A stretch of 64,000 bases of DNA from assembly GCF_030689025.1 (NCBI RefSeq), contig NZ_JAUYWA010000005.1, forward strand, positions 104,234-168,233, in the 5' to 3' direction. Source of the stretch: Oceanobacter sp. 1_MG-2023 (GTDB lineage Bacteria; Pseudomonadota; Gammaproteobacteria; Pseudomonadales; Oceanobacteraceae). Position numbers and translations under genes: made by a program. Positions 37,569 through 47,555 of the stretch are shown in pieces. Numbering within the stretch: position 1 is the first letter of the stretch; each line of letters begins with the position of its first letter. The notes under the pieces were generated by a model. It did no database searches and had not been told where the DNA came from. It saw only the letters and a list, made by a program, of their open reading frames with translations.

Positions 37569-38723
37569 ATGCCGGAAGTTATCCCTGACGATTCCGTCGG
37601 TCTGGTTACTCCCCAGCAATTTCATTCCGATGTACCACTGACACTTCGTAGTGGTCGCGTGCTGCCAGAATACGACCTCGTTTATGAAACCTACGGCGAA
37701 CTCAACGCCGAACGTTCCAACGCCATACTGCTGTGTCATGCCCTCAGCGGCGACCATCATGCTGCCGGTTATCATCATATGGATGATGCCAAACCCGGCT
37801 GGTGGGACAACGCCATCGGGCCGGGCAAACCGATCGATACCAGCCAGTTTTTTATTGTTTCACTGAACAATCTGGGTGGCTGCTCCGGTTCCACCGGCCC
37901 TGTCAGCCCAAACCCGGAAACCGGCAAGCCCTATGGCCCCGACTTCCCGATTGTTGCCGTGCGTGACTGGGTTGCCAGTCAGGCGCAACTGGCCGACCAT
38001 CTGGGAATCCAGCAATGGGCTGCCGTTGTCGGTGGCAGCCTCGGCGGCATGCAGGTTATCCGCTGGTCGATTCAATTCCCGGAACGGTTACGTCACGCCG
38101 TAGTGATTGCTTCAGCCTCCAAACTGTCGGCACAGAACATTGCCTTTAACGAAGTCGCCCGTCAGGCCATAGCCAAAGACCCGGACTTCCACGACGGCAA
38201 CTATCTGGAACACAACACCATTCCCAAAGTCGGCCTCACCCAGGCGCGGATGCTGGGCCATCTGACCTATCTGTCGGATGACGCCATGCGGCAGAAATTT
38301 GGTCGCGAGCTACGGGAAGGCAAGCTGAACTACAGCTTCAGCCCAGAGTTTCAGGTCGAAAGTTACCTGCATTACCAGGGCGAGAAATTCAGCACCCGCT
38401 TTGATGCCAACACCTATATGTTGATGACCAAGGCCCTCGACTACTTCGACCCCGCCGGCGATTACGATAACGACCTGGTCAAATGCCTGAGTCAGGCGCA
38501 CTGCCACTTCCTGGTCGTCTCCTTTACCAGCGACTGGCGTTTTGCCCCGGAGCGCTCCGAAGAAATCGTCAACGCCCTGATCGAAGCCGACAAGAACGTC
38601 AGCTACGCCTGCATTGATTCCGACGGTGGCCACGATGCCTTCCTGCTGCCCAGCGCCCGCTACCACCAGGTCCTCCGCGCCTATATGGGCCGCATTGCCA
38701 ACGACGTGGAGAAACACTCATGA
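37569..38723 (+). CDS. metX: Homoserine O-acyltransferase MetX
   Basis: A 384-residue alpha/beta hydrolase for the first committed step of methionine synthesis. It has [26 protein letters not shown], the nucleophile Ser157 in GGSLGGMQ, and the late [11 protein letters not shown] motif for the Asp/His pair. ATG 37569 follows AGGA. In gammaproteobacteria with MetW partners, MetX usually uses succinyl-CoA, but the acyl donor cannot be read with certainty here. It overlaps metW by 4 bp. Confidence 0.93.
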   Translation: MPEVIPDDSVGLVTPQQFHSDVPLTLRSGRVLPEYDLVYETYGELNAERSNAILLCHALSGDHHAAGYHHMDDAKPGWWDNAIGPGKPIDTSQFFIVSLNNLGGCSGSTGPVSPNPETGKPYGPDFPIVAVRDWVASQAQLADHLGIQQWAAVVGGSLGGMQVIRWSIQFPERLRHAVVIASASKLSAQNIAFNEVARQAIAKDPDFHDGNYLEHNTIPKVGLTQARMLGHLTYLSDDAMRQKFGRELREGKLNYSFSPEFQVESYLHYQGEKFSTRFDANTYMLMTKALDYFDPAGDYDNDLVKCLSQAHCHFLVVSFTSDWRFAPERSEEIVNALIEADKNVSYACIDSDGGHDAFLLPSARYHQVLRAYMGRIANDVEKHS

Positions 38724-39340
38724 GTCAGACATCTTTGGCCAACCTGCGAGCCGATCTGTCCATTATCCAGCAGTGGGTGCAACCCAACAGTCAGGTACTG
38801 GATCTCGGTTGTGGCGAAGGCCAACTGTTACACTACCTGCAAGAGCACAAAAACGTGCGAGGTTATGGGCTGGAGATCAACCCGGACAATATCTCCGCCT
38901 GCATTGCCAATGGCATCAACGTGATCGAGCAGGATCTGAACGAAGGCTTGAGTAATTACAAAGACAACAGCATCGATACCGTCATCATGACCCAGGCGTT
39001 ACAAGCGGTTGAACGGCCCGATGCCCTGCTCGACGAAATGCTGCGCATCGGTGATGAAGCCATTGTCACCTTCCCCAATTTTGGCCACTGGCGCACCCGG
39101 CTATACCTGGCGCTCAAGGGCCGGATGCCAATGTCGGAAACCTTGCCCCATGCCTGGTACAACACCCCCAATATTCACCTGTGTACCGTGGCCGACTTTG
39201 AAGCACTGTGTGCGGAAAAACACATTCGGATTCTCCGTAAAACCGTGCTGGATGATCACCACCAGGAACACTGGTCGATCAACTTCTGGCCTGCACTGTT
39301 AGGAGAAATTGCCATCTATCACCTGACCCGGAGACGCTGA
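38720..39340 (+). CDS. metW: Methionine biosynthesis protein MetW
   Basis: A 206-residue class I SAM methyltransferase-like protein with motif [16 protein letters not shown], the family motif [11 protein letters not shown] and the C-terminal [17 protein letters not shown]. MetW works with MetX in methionine synthesis. The order metX-metW-DUF4426-rdgB-hemW is the Pseudomonas order. Confidence 0.93.
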   Translation: MSQTSLANLRADLSIIQQWVQPNSQVLDLGCGEGQLLHYLQEHKNVRGYGLEINPDNISACIANGINVIEQDLNEGLSNYKDNSIDTVIMTQALQAVERPDALLDEMLRIGDEAIVTFPNFGHWRTRLYLALKGRMPMSETLPHAWYNTPNIHLCTVADFEALCAEKHIRILRKTVLDDHHQEHWSINFWPALLGEIAIYHLTRRR

Positions 39341-39786
39341 TGAAAGCACTACTAACCACCTGTCTGATGCTATTGAGCCTGACGGCCCTGGCCGATCGCG
39401 GTGAACAAAAAAAGGTATTTGGCGACTATGAAGTCCACTACATCGGCCTGACCAGCAGCTTCCTCAGTGAAGACGTGGCCAGCGCCTATGGCATAGAACG
39501 CTCGCGCAGCTTGGGATTCCTCAGTATTTCGGTACTGAACAACCCCGGCGATGACGTCCTGCCCAAGCCAGTGACAGCACAGATTCAAGGCACGTTAAAA
39601 AACCTGATCGGCCAGGAAAACGAACTGCAGTTCAAGGAAATCAAGGAAACCAACGCCGTCTATTACATTGCGACGTTCCGCTTTGATGAAGAAGAAACCT
39701 ATCGAATCCGGCTCGACGTTGCCCCCGATGGCATCAACAAGCACTTCGATGTCCGTTTCAGCCAACGTTTTTACGAAGAAGAATAA
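39340..39786 (+). CDS. DUF4426 family periplasmic protein
   Basis: A 148-residue secreted protein. The signal peptide ends near residue 18 (SLTALA/DRG). The mature part (KVFGDYEVHYIGLTSSFLSEDVASAYGIERS and the ending FDVRFSQRFYEEE) matches DUF4426, always found beside metW and rdgB. Its function is unknown. It starts in the metW stop codon. Confidence 0.87.
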   Translation: MKALLTTCLMLLSLTALADRGEQKKVFGDYEVHYIGLTSSFLSEDVASAYGIERSRSLGFLSISVLNNPGDDVLPKPVTAQIQGTLKNLIGQENELQFKEIKETNAVYYIATFRFDEEETYRIRLDVAPDGINKHFDVRFSQRFYEEE

Positions 39787-39873
39787 TCCACCCGTGTCGC
39801 CAGCAGCACACCGGGTAACGCCAACGCGGCCCGGTATGCCCGGACACCTTGCGATGCGCCATAAGGCTCTGCT

Positions 39874-40482
39874 ATGAAAATCGTTCTCGCCAGCGGCAAC
39901 GCTGGCAAATTACGGGAATTTTCCCAGCTGTTCGACAGCCACTTTGCCGACCGCCACATCACTCTTATCCCCCAGAGTGACCTTGGTGTCAGCGACGCGG
40001 ACGAAACCGGCCTCAGCTTTGTCGAAAACGCCATTCTCAAAGCCCGCCACGCTGCGACCATCACCGGCTTGCCCGCCTTGGCCGACGACTCCGGTCTCGA
40101 AGTAGATGCCCTGCAAGGGCAGCCAGGTATCTATTCCGCCCGGTTTGCCAGCATGAACCAGGCAGGTAGCGGCGATCACGACAACAATCACCTGCTATTA
40201 CAACGCCTGGCCGACGTTCCGGCAGCACAGCGCACGGCACGATTCCAATGTGTACTGGTCTACATGCGCCATGGCGAAGATCCGACCCCCCAAGTCTTTC
40301 AAGGCCACTGGGAAGGCACCATATTAACCTCGCCATCCGGCAGCAACGGCTTTGGTTACGATCCCCTGTTTTATGTCGCGGCGGAGCAATGTGCCGCGGC
40401 GGATCTCGACAAGGCCCGTAAGAATGCCCTGTCACACCGGGGCCAGGCCATGCAGCAACTGCTGCAACGCTGGCAACCCTGA
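39874..40482 (+). CDS. rdgB: dITP/XTP pyrophosphatase RdgB
   Basis: A 202-residue HAM1-family enzyme that removes inosine and xanthosine triphosphates from the nucleotide pool. It has VLASGNAGKLREF, the DDSGLEVDAL catalytic motif, GIYSARFA and GSNGFGYDPLF. This activity is notable because the RADAR deaminase at 59-61 kb can make ITP in infected cells. No physical link between the two loci is seen. Confidence 0.95.
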   Translation: MKIVLASGNAGKLREFSQLFDSHFADRHITLIPQSDLGVSDADETGLSFVENAILKARHAATITGLPALADDSGLEVDALQGQPGIYSARFASMNQAGSGDHDNNHLLLQRLADVPAAQRTARFQCVLVYMRHGEDPTPQVFQGHWEGTILTSPSGSNGFGYDPLFYVAAEQCAAADLDKARKNALSHRGQAMQQLLQRWQP

Positions 40483-40578
40483 CTATTATTGTTTTACCCC
40501 GTCACACTCTGTTGTTATGCGGTGAGGGGTTTTCTGCACACCATGTGGTGCATTGTTAATCGAGAAAAGGAGCACATC

Positions 40579-41076
40579 GTGGAAATACTTGAGCAGTTAC
40601 AGCAAAAGATCACCCAGACCATTCAAACCCTGGAAAACCTGCAACTGGAAAACCTGCAACTGCAGGAAGACCTGGAACAAACCCAGCAAGCTCTGGCCAC
40701 TGCCGAGCAAAAAAATACCGAATTGATGCAACAGAACGATGAACTGGACAAGGAGCAAACCCGCCTTTCCCACCAGCAACACCAAATGGAAGCCCAGGTT
40801 CAGGCCTTGCTGCAGACTCTTGATGTCGCAGTTGCAGAACTGCTGCCCGCCAAAGAAGACGAGGCAGTAGGCGACGAAAACGCCAGTGAACACTCCGATG
40901 GCGAACACGCAGGTGAAGGTGAAGGTGAAGGTGAAGGTGAACACGAAGGTGGCCATGAACAGGGTCATGACGGTGAGCACCACGAGGAGCACCATGAAGG
41001 TGAACACCACAGTGAGCACCACGAGCATCATGAAGGTGAACACCACGGCGAGCACCACGACAACAACTGGAACTGA
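40579..41076 (+). CDS. ZapB-like coiled-coil protein with His/Glu-rich tail
   Basis: A 165-residue protein. The start is GTG 40579, with AAAAGGAG seven bases upstream. The N-terminal 95 residues are a continuous heptad-rich coiled coil (ILEQLQQKITQTIQTLENLQ and onward) of the ZapB/TIGR02449 type. The last 60 residues are an acidic, His-rich tail of short repeats (GEGEGEGE, GEHHEEHHEGEHH, SEHHEHHEGEHH). The DNA shows matching tandem repeats (GGTGAA units at 40915-40941; GAGCACCACGA units at 40975-41061). The tail looks suited to metal binding. The function is unknown. Confidence 0.72.
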   Translation: MEILEQLQQKITQTIQTLENLQLENLQLQEDLEQTQQALATAEQKNTELMQQNDELDKEQTRLSHQQHQMEAQVQALLQTLDVAVAELLPAKEDEAVGDENASEHSDGEHAGEGEGEGEGEHEGGHEQGHDGEHHEEHHEGEHHSEHHEHHEGEHHGEHHDNNWN

Positions 41077-41078
41077 GC

Positions 41079-42224
41079 ATGCGCCAGCTGCCGCCACTCA
41101 GTCTGTACATCCATGTGCCCTGGTGCATTCGCAAATGTCCGTACTGCGACTTCAACTCGCACACAGCCAGCACCGAATTACCGGAAACAGACTATGTGGC
41201 AGCGCTGTTAAATGACCTCGACAGCGAGCTGGAACACCGCTATGGGCGTGTCATCCAGACCATTTTTATTGGTGGAGGCACCCCCAGCCTGTTATCGGCG
41301 CAGGCTTACGCCAGCTTGTTCAACGGCTTGCGCCAACGGCTAACGTTTGCCGACGATATCGAAATCACGCTGGAAGCCAACCCCGGCACCTTCGAAGCCG
41401 ACCGTTTTGCCGCCTACCGTGCACTCGGCATCAACCGCCTGTCGATGGGCATCCAGAGCTTTAACGACCTGCACTTGCAGAAACTCGGCCGCATCCACGA
41501 CAGCGACCAGGCCAAAGCCGCCATCACGGCTGCCCGGACTGCCGGGTTCGACAACCTCAACCTCGACCTGATGCATGGCCTTCCCGGACAGTCGTTAGCC
41601 GACGCCATGGACGACCTCAACACCGCCCTGAGCTTTGACCCGCCACATCTCTCCTGGTATCAGCTCACCATCGAACCCAACACCGAATTTTACAAACGCC
41701 CGCCAGTGCTGCCCGAAGACGATACCCTCTGGGATATTCAGGACGCCGGCCAACAACGCCTGGCCGACGCCGGATTTGCCCACTATGAAATTTCCGCCTT
41801 TGCCCAACCCGGCAAACAGGCGCGGCATAACCTCAACTACTGGCAGTTTGGCGACTACCTCGGCATTGGTGCCGGTGCGCACGGCAAAGTCAGCTGGCTC
41901 GACAGCCGGGGCCAGATCCACAGCGCCCGGCGCTGGAAAACCCGCCAGCCCAGTGATTACCTCAACCCCGACAAGCCATTCCTTGCCGGTAACCAGCCAA
42001 TTGCCGCCCACGACATGGGGCTGGAATGCCTGATGAATGCCCTGCGCCTGCGCCAGGGCATCAGCGTTGCATGCTTTGAGCAACGTACCGGCCAAACACT
42101 GGCCAGCGTTGCCGCCCCCATCGCCAAAGCCAAAGCCATGGGGCTGCTGGAAGTAGGACAAGACATCCGGGCCACCGAACGCGGCCAACAGTACCTGAAT
42201 GAATTACTGGGGTTATTTCTCTAG
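41079..42224 (+). CDS. hemW: Haem chaperone/radical SAM protein HemW
   Basis: A 381-residue radical SAM protein. The cluster motif is C16-x3-C20-x2-C23 (WCIRKCPYCDFNSH). HemW signatures are IFIGGGTPSLLS, NRLSMGIQSFND and HYEISAFAQPGKQARHNLNYW. HemW hands haem to target enzymes and lacks oxygen-independent coproporphyrinogen oxidase activity. It closes the metX-hemW block and faces the rut operon. Confidence 0.94.
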   Translation: MRQLPPLSLYIHVPWCIRKCPYCDFNSHTASTELPETDYVAALLNDLDSELEHRYGRVIQTIFIGGGTPSLLSAQAYASLFNGLRQRLTFADDIEITLEANPGTFEADRFAAYRALGINRLSMGIQSFNDLHLQKLGRIHDSDQAKAAITAARTAGFDNLNLDLMHGLPGQSLADAMDDLNTALSFDPPHLSWYQLTIEPNTEFYKRPPVLPEDDTLWDIQDAGQQRLADAGFAHYEISAFAQPGKQARHNLNYWQFGDYLGIGAGAHGKVSWLDSRGQIHSARRWKTRQPSDYLNPDKPFLAGNQPIAAHDMGLECLMNALRLRQGISVACFEQRTGQTLASVAAPIAKAKAMGLLEVGQDIRATERGQQYLNELLGLFL

Positions 42225-42308
42225 GGCCCGTCCGTGGCGTGTGTCCTGTTCATACGGACAACCGCAGAGAACATCCCCACGGTTATGGCCGTATTGCGTA
42301 TCCGCGCT

Positions 42309-42830
42309 TTAACCCAACGGTGTGGCGTTGCAATAACCACGCTGGAAATAAATCAGGCCATCGCCACTTTCCTGCTGGCGAATACCGACAATCTCACAGA
42401 TCAGGATATCGTGACTGCCAGCGGCAACACGGTTGCTGATGCGGCAGTCGAAGTTGACCAGCGCGCCGTCCAGCATTGGTGAGCCGGTAACGTCGGTGCT
42501 CCACTGCGCTGCCGCAAAACGTTCGGCCATGGGGGATTTGCCACCAAAGGTATTCGACAACGCCTGTTGATCGGCGCTCAGGGTATTCACACACAAGTAA
42601 TCGCTGTCGCGAAATGCCGGGTAGACCGAGGCATTGCGGTTCAGGCATACCAGCAAGCTGGCGGGTTCATCCGAGACACTGCACACCGCGGTTGCGGTAA
42701 AACCCGCACGGCCATCCGGGCCTTCGGTGGTCACGACGTTAACGGCGGCAGCCAATATCGACATGGCGCTACGGAATACGTCGCGGCTAACAGTCTGCGG
42801 CGCGGTTTCTGGGGTTTTGACGGCCAACAT
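42309..42830 (-). CDS. rutF: Flavin reductase RutF
   Basis: A 173-residue flavin:NADH reductase that supplies reduced FMN to RutA. The family pattern is [44 protein letters not shown] and [14 protein letters not shown] 42830 is chosen; an upstream in-frame extension overlaps rutE and is not conserved. It is the last gene of the operon, only 85 bp from the hemW end. Confidence 0.92.
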   Translation of the reverse strand: MLAVKTPETAPQTVSRDVFRSAMSILAAAVNVVTTEGPDGRAGFTATAVCSVSDEPASLLVCLNRNASVYPAFRDSDYLCVNTLSADQQALSNTFGGKSPMAERFAAAQWSTDVTGSPMLDGALVNFDCRISNRVAAGSHDILICEIVGIRQQESGDGLIYFQRGYCNATPLG

Positions 42831-42841
42831 AGCAGGCTCCT

Positions 42842-43432
42842 TCAGGAAAACAGACAGGCTTTGGAAAGGTCCAGACGCGGCAGACGGTCGTAGACCTTGC
42901 TGCTGTCGCCGTAGCCCAGGTTGATCAACAGGTTCGACTTCCACTGACCGTCACTGAAAAACTCCTGATCCAGGGCGGCGTTATCAAAGCCGGACATCGG
43001 CCCGGTATCCAGACCCAGGCTGCGGGCGGCAAACACCAGGTAGGCCGCTTGCATCGAGCTGTTACGGAAAGCGGTTTCGTAAATCAGTTCTGGTGTGCCG
43101 GTAAACCAGCTGCGGGCGTCACCATGGGGAAAGAGTGCTGGCAGCTCGTCGTAGAATTCGCTGTCGTAAGCAACAATGACGGTAACGGGCGCGGTCATGG
43201 TTTTGTCGAGGTTGCCGGATGACAGGCAAGGTTTCAGACGCTCCTTGCCTGCTGCGGTACGGACAAACACAAAACGTGCCGGGCTGCAGTTGGCAGAGGT
43301 CGGGCCCATTTTGACCAGGTCGTACAGCTGCTCCAGCAGGCTGTCTGGCACAGGCTGGTCTTGCCAGCCGTTGTGGCTGCGGGCTTCAGTAAACAATTGC
43401 GCCAGAGCGCCGGAATCAAGTGGTTCGTTCAT
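42842..43432 (-). CDS. rutE: Malonic semialdehyde reductase RutE
   Basis: A 196-residue nitroreductase-fold flavoprotein that reduces malonic semialdehyde to 3-hydroxypropionate. Signatures are [45 protein letters not shown] and LINLGYGD. A second enzyme for the same reaction (YdfG type) is encoded at 54.2 kb. Confidence 0.93.
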   Translation of the reverse strand: MNEPLDSGALAQLFTEARSHNGWQDQPVPDSLLEQLYDLVKMGPTSANCSPARFVFVRTAAGKERLKPCLSSGNLDKTMTAPVTVIVAYDSEFYDELPALFPHGDARSWFTGTPELIYETAFRNSSMQAAYLVFAARSLGLDTGPMSGFDNAALDQEFFSDGQWKSNLLINLGYGDSSKVYDRLPRLDLSKACLFS

Positions 43433-43443
43433 AAAGCCCTCGC

Positions 43444-44253
43444 TCAGGCCGCTGGAGTAGTAGGTGCAACACTGTGAATAAAATCGGCCAGCGTTGTATT
43501 AATGGTCTCGGCGCAGGTGATGCTGGAAGCATGGCCGCCGTAATCAAAGACTTTCAGAGTGGCGTTGGGCAGTACCCGTTGCAGCTCTTGGGAGCAGGTC
43601 CAGGGCACCAGCGAATCATCACTGTTGGCGAGCAGTAAAGTGGGCTGTTCAACCTTGGACAAGGCTTCTCCCGGGTTAAACGTCAGCAGCGCCTGAATGC
43701 GTCGTAGCAGATTCTCGACCGGAGGAAACCCTGCCAGCTGTTTGCATTCTTCCACTTCCAGATGCTCGATATGTTCGGCAATCCAGGTCGGCGGATAAAG
43801 AAACAGCGCCTGGGCTTCGATATAGGCAGCAGCACCGGCACCCGCCAACAGCTGCTTGCGTACCGAGAAGCAGCGAGCGGTGTGAGGACTGGCCTTGGCC
43901 CAGGCGTTCATCAGCGTCAGGCTTTTGAGTCCGGGGGCTTTTTGCAGTGCCAGTTCCAGACCAACCAAACCACCCAGCGCATGCCCCACCAGATGGTAGT
44001 CGCCAATGTGATACTCGGCTAACAGGCGTTGCAGCTCATTGGCCATATCGCCAATTGCGTAACCTTCAGGCAATTCGGCCGGGCTATGCCCGGTGCCGAG
44101 TTGATCATAGAGGACAATGCGGAAGTCTTTGCCCAGGCTGCTCAGCTGCGGTGCCCAAAAATGGGCAGCGCCACCTAGCCCCGAGCTGAAAACCAGCGTC
44201 GGGGCATCGGCGTCTTGCCGGCCATGAATTTCAATATGCATGACATTGCTCAT
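43444..44253 (-). CDS. rutD: Putative carbamate/aminoacrylate hydrolase RutD
   Basis: A 269-residue alpha/beta hydrolase: [17 protein letters not shown] oxyanion region, [15 protein letters not shown] nucleophile elbow, and a late GGHASSI. The nucleophile position reads GHALGG, with Ala where most hydrolases have Ser, as in other RutD proteins. It hastens the release of ammonia from carbamate or aminoacrylate. It starts 4 bp after rutC. Confidence 0.92.
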   Translation of the reverse strand: MSNVMHIEIHGRQDADAPTLVFSSGLGGAAHFWAPQLSSLGKDFRIVLYDQLGTGHSPAELPEGYAIGDMANELQRLLAEYHIGDYHLVGHALGGLVGLELALQKAPGLKSLTLMNAWAKASPHTARCFSVRKQLLAGAGAAAYIEAQALFLYPPTWIAEHIEHLEVEECKQLAGFPPVENLLRRIQALLTFNPGEALSKVEQPTLLLANSDDSLVPWTCSQELQRVLPNATLKVFDYGGHASSITCAETINTTLADFIHSVAPTTPAA

Positions 44254-44256
44254 CGG

Positions 44257-44640
44257 TTAGCCAACATGCGCGATGCTGGCGATTTCGATCAGGGCATCCG
44301 GTTTTACCAGACCACACTGGATGCAGTAACGCGCCGGTTTTTCACCCGGAAAGTACGATGCGTAGACTTCGTTAACCGCCGGGTAGTCACTCCAGTCACG
44401 GATCATGATCATATTGAAGGTGACGTCATCCATGGTGCCCCCCGCTTCTTCCACCACACCCTTGATGGTTTCCAGCACGTGACGGGTTTGCGCAGTGGCA
44501 TCACCCACGTGTACCACGTTGTTGTCTTTATCAAACGGCAAGGTGCCGGATACGTACAACACGCCATCGGCCATGGAGCCAGGAACGTACGGTGCTAACG
44601 GTTTGCCGGTACCGGCAGGAAGGACTGTTTGCTTGCTCAT
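44257..44640 (-). CDS. rutC: 3-aminoacrylate deaminase RutC (Rid family)
   Basis: A 127-residue YjgF/RidA-family protein. Signature [26 protein letters not shown], the loop [26 protein letters not shown], and the [19 protein letters not shown] end. It converts 3-aminoacrylate to malonic semialdehyde and ammonia. It overlaps rutB by 4 bp. Confidence 0.94.
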   Translation of the reverse strand: MSKQTVLPAGTGKPLAPYVPGSMADGVLYVSGTLPFDKDNNVVHVGDATAQTRHVLETIKGVVEEAGGTMDDVTFNMIMIRDWSDYPAVNEVYASYFPGEKPARYCIQCGLVKPDALIEIASIAHVG

Positions 44641-45392
44641 GCGGTTGCTCCTTGGGTTGGGGTAGAGGCGGCCAGGGTGGTGCAGAAGTCATCGACAGTG
44701 CTGACCCAGCCAAAAAAGGTTTCAATGTTGTACAGGGCGGCTTGCTGGACGTAGTCCGGCCCGGCCTGATGGGTGGCATCGGCCAGTACAACGCCAAAGT
44801 ATTCGAGGAAAAAGCCGTCGCGCAGGGTTGATTCCACGCAGACATTGGTGGCGATCCCGGTAAACACCAGATTACGGATGCCGCGGCTGCGCAACATGCT
44901 GTCGAGAGCGGTATTAAAGAAGCCGCTGTAACGTGGTTTGGGGATCACCAGATCGCCGGGCAGAGGCTTGAGTTCATCCACCAGATCGTAATCCCAGGTA
45001 CCCTTGGCCAGCAACGTGCCCATCAGTTCCGGGTTCTTGCGGATCGCTTTCAGGGCGTTGGACTTGTGCCAGTTAGGCGAGCCAGGGCCGCCGGCTTCGG
45101 TGTATTCCGCATCCCAGCCGTTCTGGAAGAACACCACTTGCACACCCGCCGCACGGGCGGCCTTGATGGCTTTGGTGATGGATTCAATCACCGGCCCGGT
45201 GGTCGACACATCAAAACCGGCCAGGTCGAGATAACCGCCCTTGGTGGAATAGGCGTTCTGCATATCGACCACAATCAGCGCCGTTTCTTTGACATTGATT
45301 GCCAACGATTCCGGACTGGCGGGCAGCACCATGCTGACATCACCTTGCTGGTCGGGGGCATAACCCACAACCGGATTATCAATACTGCTCAT
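44637..45392 (-). CDS. rutB: Peroxyureidoacrylate/ureidoacrylate amidohydrolase RutB
   Basis: A 251-residue isochorismatase-like hydrolase. The Asp is in [11 protein letters not shown], the Lys in [12 protein letters not shown], and the Cys in [15 protein letters not shown], which gives the Asp-Lys-Cys triad. It cleaves the RutA product to aminoacrylate and carbamate. It overlaps rutA by 4 bp (ATGA). Confidence 0.94.
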   Translation of the reverse strand: MSSIDNPVVGYAPDQQGDVSMVLPASPESLAINVKETALIVVDMQNAYSTKGGYLDLAGFDVSTTGPVIESITKAIKAARAAGVQVVFFQNGWDAEYTEAGGPGSPNWHKSNALKAIRKNPELMGTLLAKGTWDYDLVDELKPLPGDLVIPKPRYSGFFNTALDSMLRSRGIRNLVFTGIATNVCVESTLRDGFFLEYFGVVLADATHQAGPDYVQQAALYNIETFFGWVSTVDDFCTTLAASTPTQGATA

Positions 45393-46480
45393 GACGCATT
45401 CTCCAACATATCCACAACGTGTTTGCGGCTTTTCATTAATGGCTGAATCTTCTGGCCAAAATCTTCGATGCCCTGAACAAAATCATCAAACGTCAGCATC
45501 ACACCACTGGTGGCGGGGATTTCAGCAATTTCATCGAGCATGCCGGCGACGGTTGCAAACGAACCCACCAGCGTGCCCATGTTGATATTGACCGCAGACG
45601 TCGGGTCGGCCATCTGGCGAATATTGGTATCGCCTTTGGATTTGGTATCGGCGGCCCCTTGCTGACCAAGCCAGGCAACGGCTTCTTCGTCGACACCGTC
45701 TTTATAGGATTCCCAGCGGGCGCGGGCTTCGTCGTCGGTATCCGCAGCAATCACCATAAACAGCGCTACGGAGGTCACATCCCGGCCACTGTCGGCGGTG
45801 GCTTTTTCCAGTCGCTCAACCGTTGGAGCAAAGGCTTTTGGCGTGTTGACCCCTTTACCAAAACAGAAGTTGTAGTCGGCGTATTTGGCGGTAAAGGCCA
45901 TTCCCGCTTCACTCTGGCCAGCGCAGATAATTTTCATGTCGGCCTGGGGTTTGGGGCTGACGCGGCAGTCGTCCATCTGGAAGTACTCGCCTTTCATATC
46001 GCACGTGCCGGTTGTCCACAGGTCGCGCAATACCGTGGCGTATTCACTGAGGTAGTCGTAACGATTGGCGAAGAACTCATCACCAGGCCACAACCCCATT
46101 TGCGAGTACTCCGGCTTCTGCCAGCCAGTAACCAGGTTAACGCCAAAGCGGCCGTGGGAAATGGAATCAATCGTTGAGGCCATACGTGCCACAATGGCTG
46201 GCGGAATGGTCAGGGTTGCGGCGGTAGCAAACAGCTGGATCTTGTCGGTGACGGCAGCCAGACCGGCCATCAGCGTGAACGATTCCATGTTGTGTTCCCA
46301 GAATTCGGTCTCGCCACCGAAGCCGCGCAACTTGATCATCGACAGAGCAAATTCAAAGCCATAATGCTCGGCGCGCTGGACGATGGTCTTGTTCAGGTCA
46401 AACGTTGGCATGTACTGCGGAGCGTTCTTGGAGATCAGCCAACCGTTGTTGCCGATAGGTATGAAGATGCCTACATTCAT
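45389..46480 (-). CDS. rutA: Pyrimidine oxygenase RutA
   Basis: A 363-residue bacterial-luciferase-family FMN monooxygenase that opens the uracil ring between N3 and C4. RutA features are [20 protein letters not shown] at the N-terminus, [35 protein letters not shown] and [21 protein letters not shown]. It is the first gene of rutABCDEF. RutG, the usual uracil permease, is absent. The promoter is sigma-54 type. Confidence 0.95.
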   Translation of the reverse strand: MNVGIFIPIGNNGWLISKNAPQYMPTFDLNKTIVQRAEHYGFEFALSMIKLRGFGGETEFWEHNMESFTLMAGLAAVTDKIQLFATAATLTIPPAIVARMASTIDSISHGRFGVNLVTGWQKPEYSQMGLWPGDEFFANRYDYLSEYATVLRDLWTTGTCDMKGEYFQMDDCRVSPKPQADMKIICAGQSEAGMAFTAKYADYNFCFGKGVNTPKAFAPTVERLEKATADSGRDVTSVALFMVIAADTDDEARARWESYKDGVDEEAVAWLGQQGAADTKSKGDTNIRQMADPTSAVNINMGTLVGSFATVAGMLDEIAEIPATSGVMLTFDDFVQGIEDFGQKIQPLMKSRKHVVDMLENAS

Positions 46481-46560
46481 TGCTCTGCCCTCAGGGTTTG
46501 GTAATAGATTTGCCTTGGCGCCTGTTATGTTGCTTTGCGGCTTGGCTGTAATAAGACCAA

Positions 46561-46576
46561 AGCATCAAGTGTGCCA
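46561..46576 (-). promoter_or_regulatory. Sigma-54 promoter of rutABCDEF
   Basis: The minus strand reads TGGCACACTTGATGCT, with the GG and GC pairs ten bases apart and one mismatch to the consensus. It lies 81 bp upstream of the rutA ATG. The NtrC-type box upstream is 77 bp from its 5' end. Confidence 0.8.
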
Positions 46577-46623
46577 TTTTGATATTGTTGATATATATCA
46601 ATTACTTAGTTATTTTTTGTGTT

Positions 46624-46668
46624 TTAGTTCAGACCAAATAGTCTGATTTAGAGCACTTGGTTTGTGCG
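46624..46668 (-). promoter_or_regulatory. Regulatory module A: NtrC-type box plus RutR-type operator (rut side)
   Basis: Reading the minus strand, GCACAAACCAAGTGC (46653-46667) fits the NtrC palindrome. It is followed by TCAGACTATTTGGTCTGA (46629-46646), whose core GACTATTTGGTC differs from the RutR core GACCANNTGGTC at one base. The same 45-bp module occurs at 47841-47885 on the other arm with 38 of 45 bases identical. NtrC centre is about 110 bp before the expected start, as for glnA of E. coli. Confidence 0.75.
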
Positions 46669-46761
46669 CTCCGGTCCGAATTGGGGCACAAATCAAGCGC
46701 TTGAGCTGCAGGCAGCACAATGGGGTAGAATGCGGCAACCAAGGAACAAACGGTAAGCAGA

Positions 46762-47457
46762 GTGAACAAGCAGATACAGCGGACGGCAACGCCCGCAAAG
46801 AAGCCGAAAGCCCGTAGCCGGGTCCCGAGTGAAGCAACCTTGAGCAGGCGCAAACGCCTGATGGAAACCAAACGAGCCGCTATTATGGACGCTGCCCTGG
46901 ATGTGTTTTCACGCTATGGCCTGCACGGTACCAGCCTCGATAAAGTGGCCAGCCAGGCCGATGTATCCAAAACCAACCTACTGTATTACTTCGCCTCCAA
47001 AGAAGATCTGTACCTGAATGTATTGCGTCAGTTGATGGATATCTGGTTGCGGCCCTTGCAGGAGTTCCACATCGAACAGGACCCGGTGGAAGCCATTGGC
47101 GCCTATCTTCAGGTCAAGCTGGAGCTGTCACGGGATCATCCGGCAGAGTCCCGCCTGTTTTGTCTGGAAATGATTCAAGGTGCCCCTCTATTGCTGAATG
47201 AGCTGAGCTCTTCCCTGCGGGACACCGTCGAATCCCGGGTCGCGGTGATTAATGCCTGGATAGAAGCGGGCAAACTGGCCCCGATAGAACCGCATCATCT
47301 GATTTTTTCCCTGTGGGCAACCACACAGCATTACGCCGACTTCCGCGTACAGGTAGAAGCCGTGGCGGGTCACACCCTGGATGATCCCGACTTTTTTGCG
47401 GAAACCCTCGCCAATCTCAAAATGCTGGTGCTGCAAGGCATTTGCCCGCGCCCCTGA
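46762..47457 (+). CDS. rutR: TetR-family pyrimidine regulator RutR
   Basis: A 231-residue TetR regulator. The helix-turn-helix is at about 48-75 (TSLDKVASQADVSKTNLLYYFASKEDLY). The ligand domain follows E. coli RutR closely (SRLFCLEMIQGAPLLLNEL and HLIFSLWATTQHYADF). E. coli RutR senses uracil and thymine. The N-terminus is about 20 residues longer than in E. coli and very basic. The start is GTG 46762. It is divergent from rutA with the operator module between. Confidence 0.92.
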   Translation: MNKQIQRTATPAKKPKARSRVPSEATLSRRKRLMETKRAAIMDAALDVFSRYGLHGTSLDKVASQADVSKTNLLYYFASKEDLYLNVLRQLMDIWLRPLQEFHIEQDPVEAIGAYLQVKLELSRDHPAESRLFCLEMIQGAPLLLNELSSSLRDTVESRVAVINAWIEAGKLAPIEPHHLIFSLWATTQHYADFRVQVEAVAGHTLDDPDFFAETLANLKMLVLQGICPRP

Positions 47458-47515
47458 GACCAGCCAAGATCCCGCTGTCTTCTTTTATCCTTGCCCTGTC
47501 CAATCACGGTGCAGA

Positions 47516-47555
47516 GTCTGACCCAAAACCCATATGGGTCAGACAGCATGCTGTC
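47516..47555. repeat. Nested palindromes downstream of rutR
   Basis: GTCTGACCCA (47516-47525) is inverted at 47535-47544 as TGGGTCAGAC, enclosing the perfect ACCCATATGGGT. Overlapping its right end is the 14-bp perfect palindrome GACAGCATGCTGTC (47542-47555). The TGACC half-site recalls RutR operators. There is no U-tract, so a plain terminator is less likely. The role is unknown. Confidence 0.55.

Noticed and set aside
40880..41061. Short direct repeats that might suggest a CRISPR array or satellite
   Set aside because: They are in-frame tandem units coding the His/Glu tail, with no spacers of constant length.
42225..42308. GTCCGT/ACGGAC repeat between hemW and rutF as a terminator
   Set aside because: Loop of about 20 nt, short stem and no T-run; too weak to call.
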